In this document: piece by piece, positions 6,403 to 7,743 of the stretch | How positions within the stretch are numbered: the first letter of the stretch is position 1 | Layout: every line of letters begins with the position of its first letter | Assembly: GCA_007116535.1 (NCBI GenBank) | Contig: SKIG01000120.1 | Coordinates: forward strand, 1 to 7,743 | DNA length: 7,743 nucleotides | Direction of reading: 5' to 3' | Source: Psychroflexus sp. | GTDB lineage: Bacteria > Bacteroidota > Bacteroidia > Flavobacteriales > Flavobacteriaceae | Notes under the pieces: generated by a model | What the model was told of the DNA's origin: nothing | The model's database searches: none | What the model saw: only the letters and a program-made list of their open reading frames with translations | Program-made: the position numbers and the translations under genes

Positions 6403-7062
6403 ATGAAAAATATTATTGCCCCCTCTGTTTTAGCAGCTGATTTTGGAAACTTACAAAGAGACATCGAAATGCTTGAAAAAAGTCAAGCAGAATGGGTACA
6501 TATAGATGTTATGGACGGTGTTTTTGTTCCTAATATTTCTTTTGGAATGCCGGTTTTGAAAGCTATTCATCAACATACAACTAAGTTTTTGGATGTTCAC
6601 TTAATGATTGTCGATCCTGACCGATACATTGCAGACTTTGCTAAATTAGGAGCCCAAATGTTGACTGTACATTACGAAGCTTGTAACCACCTTCACCGAA
6701 GCTTACAAGCTATAAAAGCGCATGGAATGCAAGCAGGTGTTGCCATTAATCCACACACCAACGTTAGTTTGTTAGAAGATTGCTTACAAGACATTGATAT
6801 GGTTTGTGTTATGAGTGTAAACCCCGGTTTTGGCGGACAACACTTTATTGAAAACACCTATCGAAAAGTTACAAAGCTAAAAGATATGATTATTCAACAA
6901 GGCGCTTCTACCAAAATTGAAATTGACGGAGGTGTGACAAATAAAAATGCGAAGAAACTTATTGAAGCTGGCGCAGATGTGCTAGTTGCAGGTAGTTTTG
7001 TATTCAATGCTGAAAACCCAACCCAAACCATTTCAGACTTAGTACAAATTATAAATTCGTAA
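6403..7062 (+). CDS. rpe: Ribulose-phosphate 3-epimerase
   Basis: This 219-residue TIM-barrel enzyme interconverts D-ribulose 5-phosphate and D-xylulose 5-phosphate in the non-oxidative pentose phosphate pathway, in the cytoplasm. It has full family length and every key motif: IAPSVLAADF (5-14) with S8; HIDVMDGVFVPN (33-44) with metal ligand H33, catalytic D35 and M37; DVHLMI (64-69) with ligand H66; MSVNPGFGGQ (137-146); and EIDGGV (173-178) with catalytic D175. AGSFVF (196-201) forms the phosphate-binding end. The ATG start lies 9 nt after the lipoprotein stop, so the two are probably on one transcript. Nothing looks truncated or altered. Confidence 0.97.
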   Translation: MKNIIAPSVLAADFGNLQRDIEMLEKSQAEWVHIDVMDGVFVPNISFGMPVLKAIHQHTTKFLDVHLMIVDPDRYIADFAKLGAQMLTVHYEACNHLHRSLQAIKAHGMQAGVAINPHTNVSLLEDCLQDIDMVCVMSVNPGFGGQHFIENTYRKVTKLKDMIIQQGASTKIEIDGGVTNKNAKKLIEAGADVLVAGSFVFNAENPTQTISDLVQIINS

Positions 7063-7072
7063 ACAAAAAATC

Positions 7073-7743
7073 ATGCTTGATGTATTGATTATTGGTGGAG
7101 GCCCGATTGGAATAGCATGTGCTCTCGAAGCAAAAAATAAAAATCTAAACTACTTAGTTATAGAAAAAGGGGTATTAGTTAATTCACTTTACAACTATCC
7201 TGAAAATATGACCTTTTTTTCTACCTCAGAAAAGCTTGAGATAGGTGGAATCCCTTTTATTAGCAAAAATCCTAAACCAACCAAACAAGAAGCACTTGAG
7301 TATTATAGAAGAGTGGTAAACTCAAACAAATTAAAAATTAATTTGTTCGAAAGTTTTCATCAACTTGAAAAAAGTGAGGAAGCATATATAATCCATACCG
7401 ACAAATCAACTTATTCAACAAAAAACATTGTTCTTGCAACAGGCTTTTATGACTTGCCCAACTCGCTAAATATCCCTGGCGAAGATTTACCTAAAGTAAG
7501 TCATTATTATAAAGATCCTCATTATTATGCCTTGCAAAAAGTAGCTATTGTTGGCGCAAGTAATTCAGCAGTTGATGCAGCTCTTGAAACTTGGCGAAAA
7601 GGTGCTGAAGTCACCTTAATTGTTCGAGGAAAAAGTATTGGAGAAAGAGTCAAATATTGGGTGAAACCTGATATTGAAAACAGAATAAAAGAAGGAAGCA
7701 TACAAGCTTATTTTGAGACTGAAATAGCTGAAATAAAACAAAA
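7073..7743 (+). CDS. ypdA: YpdA-family flavoprotein, putative bacillithiol-disulfide reductase (partial)
   Basis: The first 223 codons of an FAD/NAD(P)H-dependent reductase are present, and the gene runs past the window end. FAD binding is shown by LIIGGGPIG (5-13), an acidic strand end at E31, and LATGFYD (121-127). The NADPH Rossmann site is IVGASNSAVDAA (159-170). The segment LVNSLYNYPENMTFFST (35-51) is characteristic of YpdA proteins and sets them apart from thioredoxin reductases, as does the absence of a CxxC pair. YpdA proteins are proposed to reduce bacillithiol disulfide in bacteria that use this thiol, which many Bacteroidota appear able to make. The only cysteine seen so far is C16, in GGGPIGIAC. 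The ATG lies 10 nt after rpe. Assignment to the family is firm; the exact substrate is inferred. Confidence 0.88.
   Translation, partial: MLDVLIIGGGPIGIACALEAKNKNLNYLVIEKGVLVNSLYNYPENMTFFSTSEKLEIGGIPFISKNPKPTKQEALEYYRRVVNSNKLKINLFESFHQLEKSEEAYIIHTDKSTYSTKNIVLATGFYDLPNSLNIPGEDLPKVSHYYKDPHYYALQKVAIVGASNSAVDAALETWRKGAEVTLIVRGKSIGERVKYWVKPDIENRIKEGSIQAYFETEIAEIKQ

Overview
The window looks like chromosomal DNA from a marine- or host-type member of the Bacteroidota, most likely the Flavobacteriia. The signs are a very AT-rich composition, poly-A stretches ahead of ATG starts instead of Shine-Dalgarno sites, a flavobacterial-type -7 promoter box (TAnnTTTG), a lipoprotein with a Bacteroidota-style surface export signal, and a YpdA-family flavoprotein. 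All genes lie on the + strand. The organism call is an inference from these features.

Region 1 (77-5290) is a tight run of envelope-glycosylation genes: an unrecognised six-helix membrane protein, a PAP2-family lipid phosphatase, a nucleotide-sugar epimerase/dehydratase, an ArnC/DPM1-like glycosyltransferase for polyprenyl-phosphate sugar, a protein with two lipid-A-biosynthesis-N-terminal-like (LABN) repeats, and an ArnT/PMT-like membrane glycosyltransferase. The first five overlap or are 1 nt apart. Together they suggest a pathway that makes or epimerises a nucleotide sugar, loads it on undecaprenyl phosphate, flips the lipid-linked sugar, transfers it to an outer acceptor such as lipid A, and recycles the lipid carrier. 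The LABN gene is interrupted by an in-frame TAG (3382-3384), exactly where the first repeat has a CAG glutamine codon, so this allele appears broken. A small palindromic repeat unit sits in the 112-nt gap before the ArnT-like gene.

Region 2 (5291-5427) is a boundary: a Rho-independent terminator followed directly by a good flavobacterial -7 promoter box.

Region 3 (5428-7743) is a second transcription unit: a calcium-binding-repeat lipoprotein probably exported to the cell surface, ribulose-phosphate 3-epimerase (rpe), and the first 223 codons of a YpdA-like putative bacillithiol-disulfide reductase that runs off the window. Gaps of 9-10 nt imply co-transcription, although the three functions have no obvious link.

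No RNA gene, CRISPR array, insertion sequence or integration site was seen.
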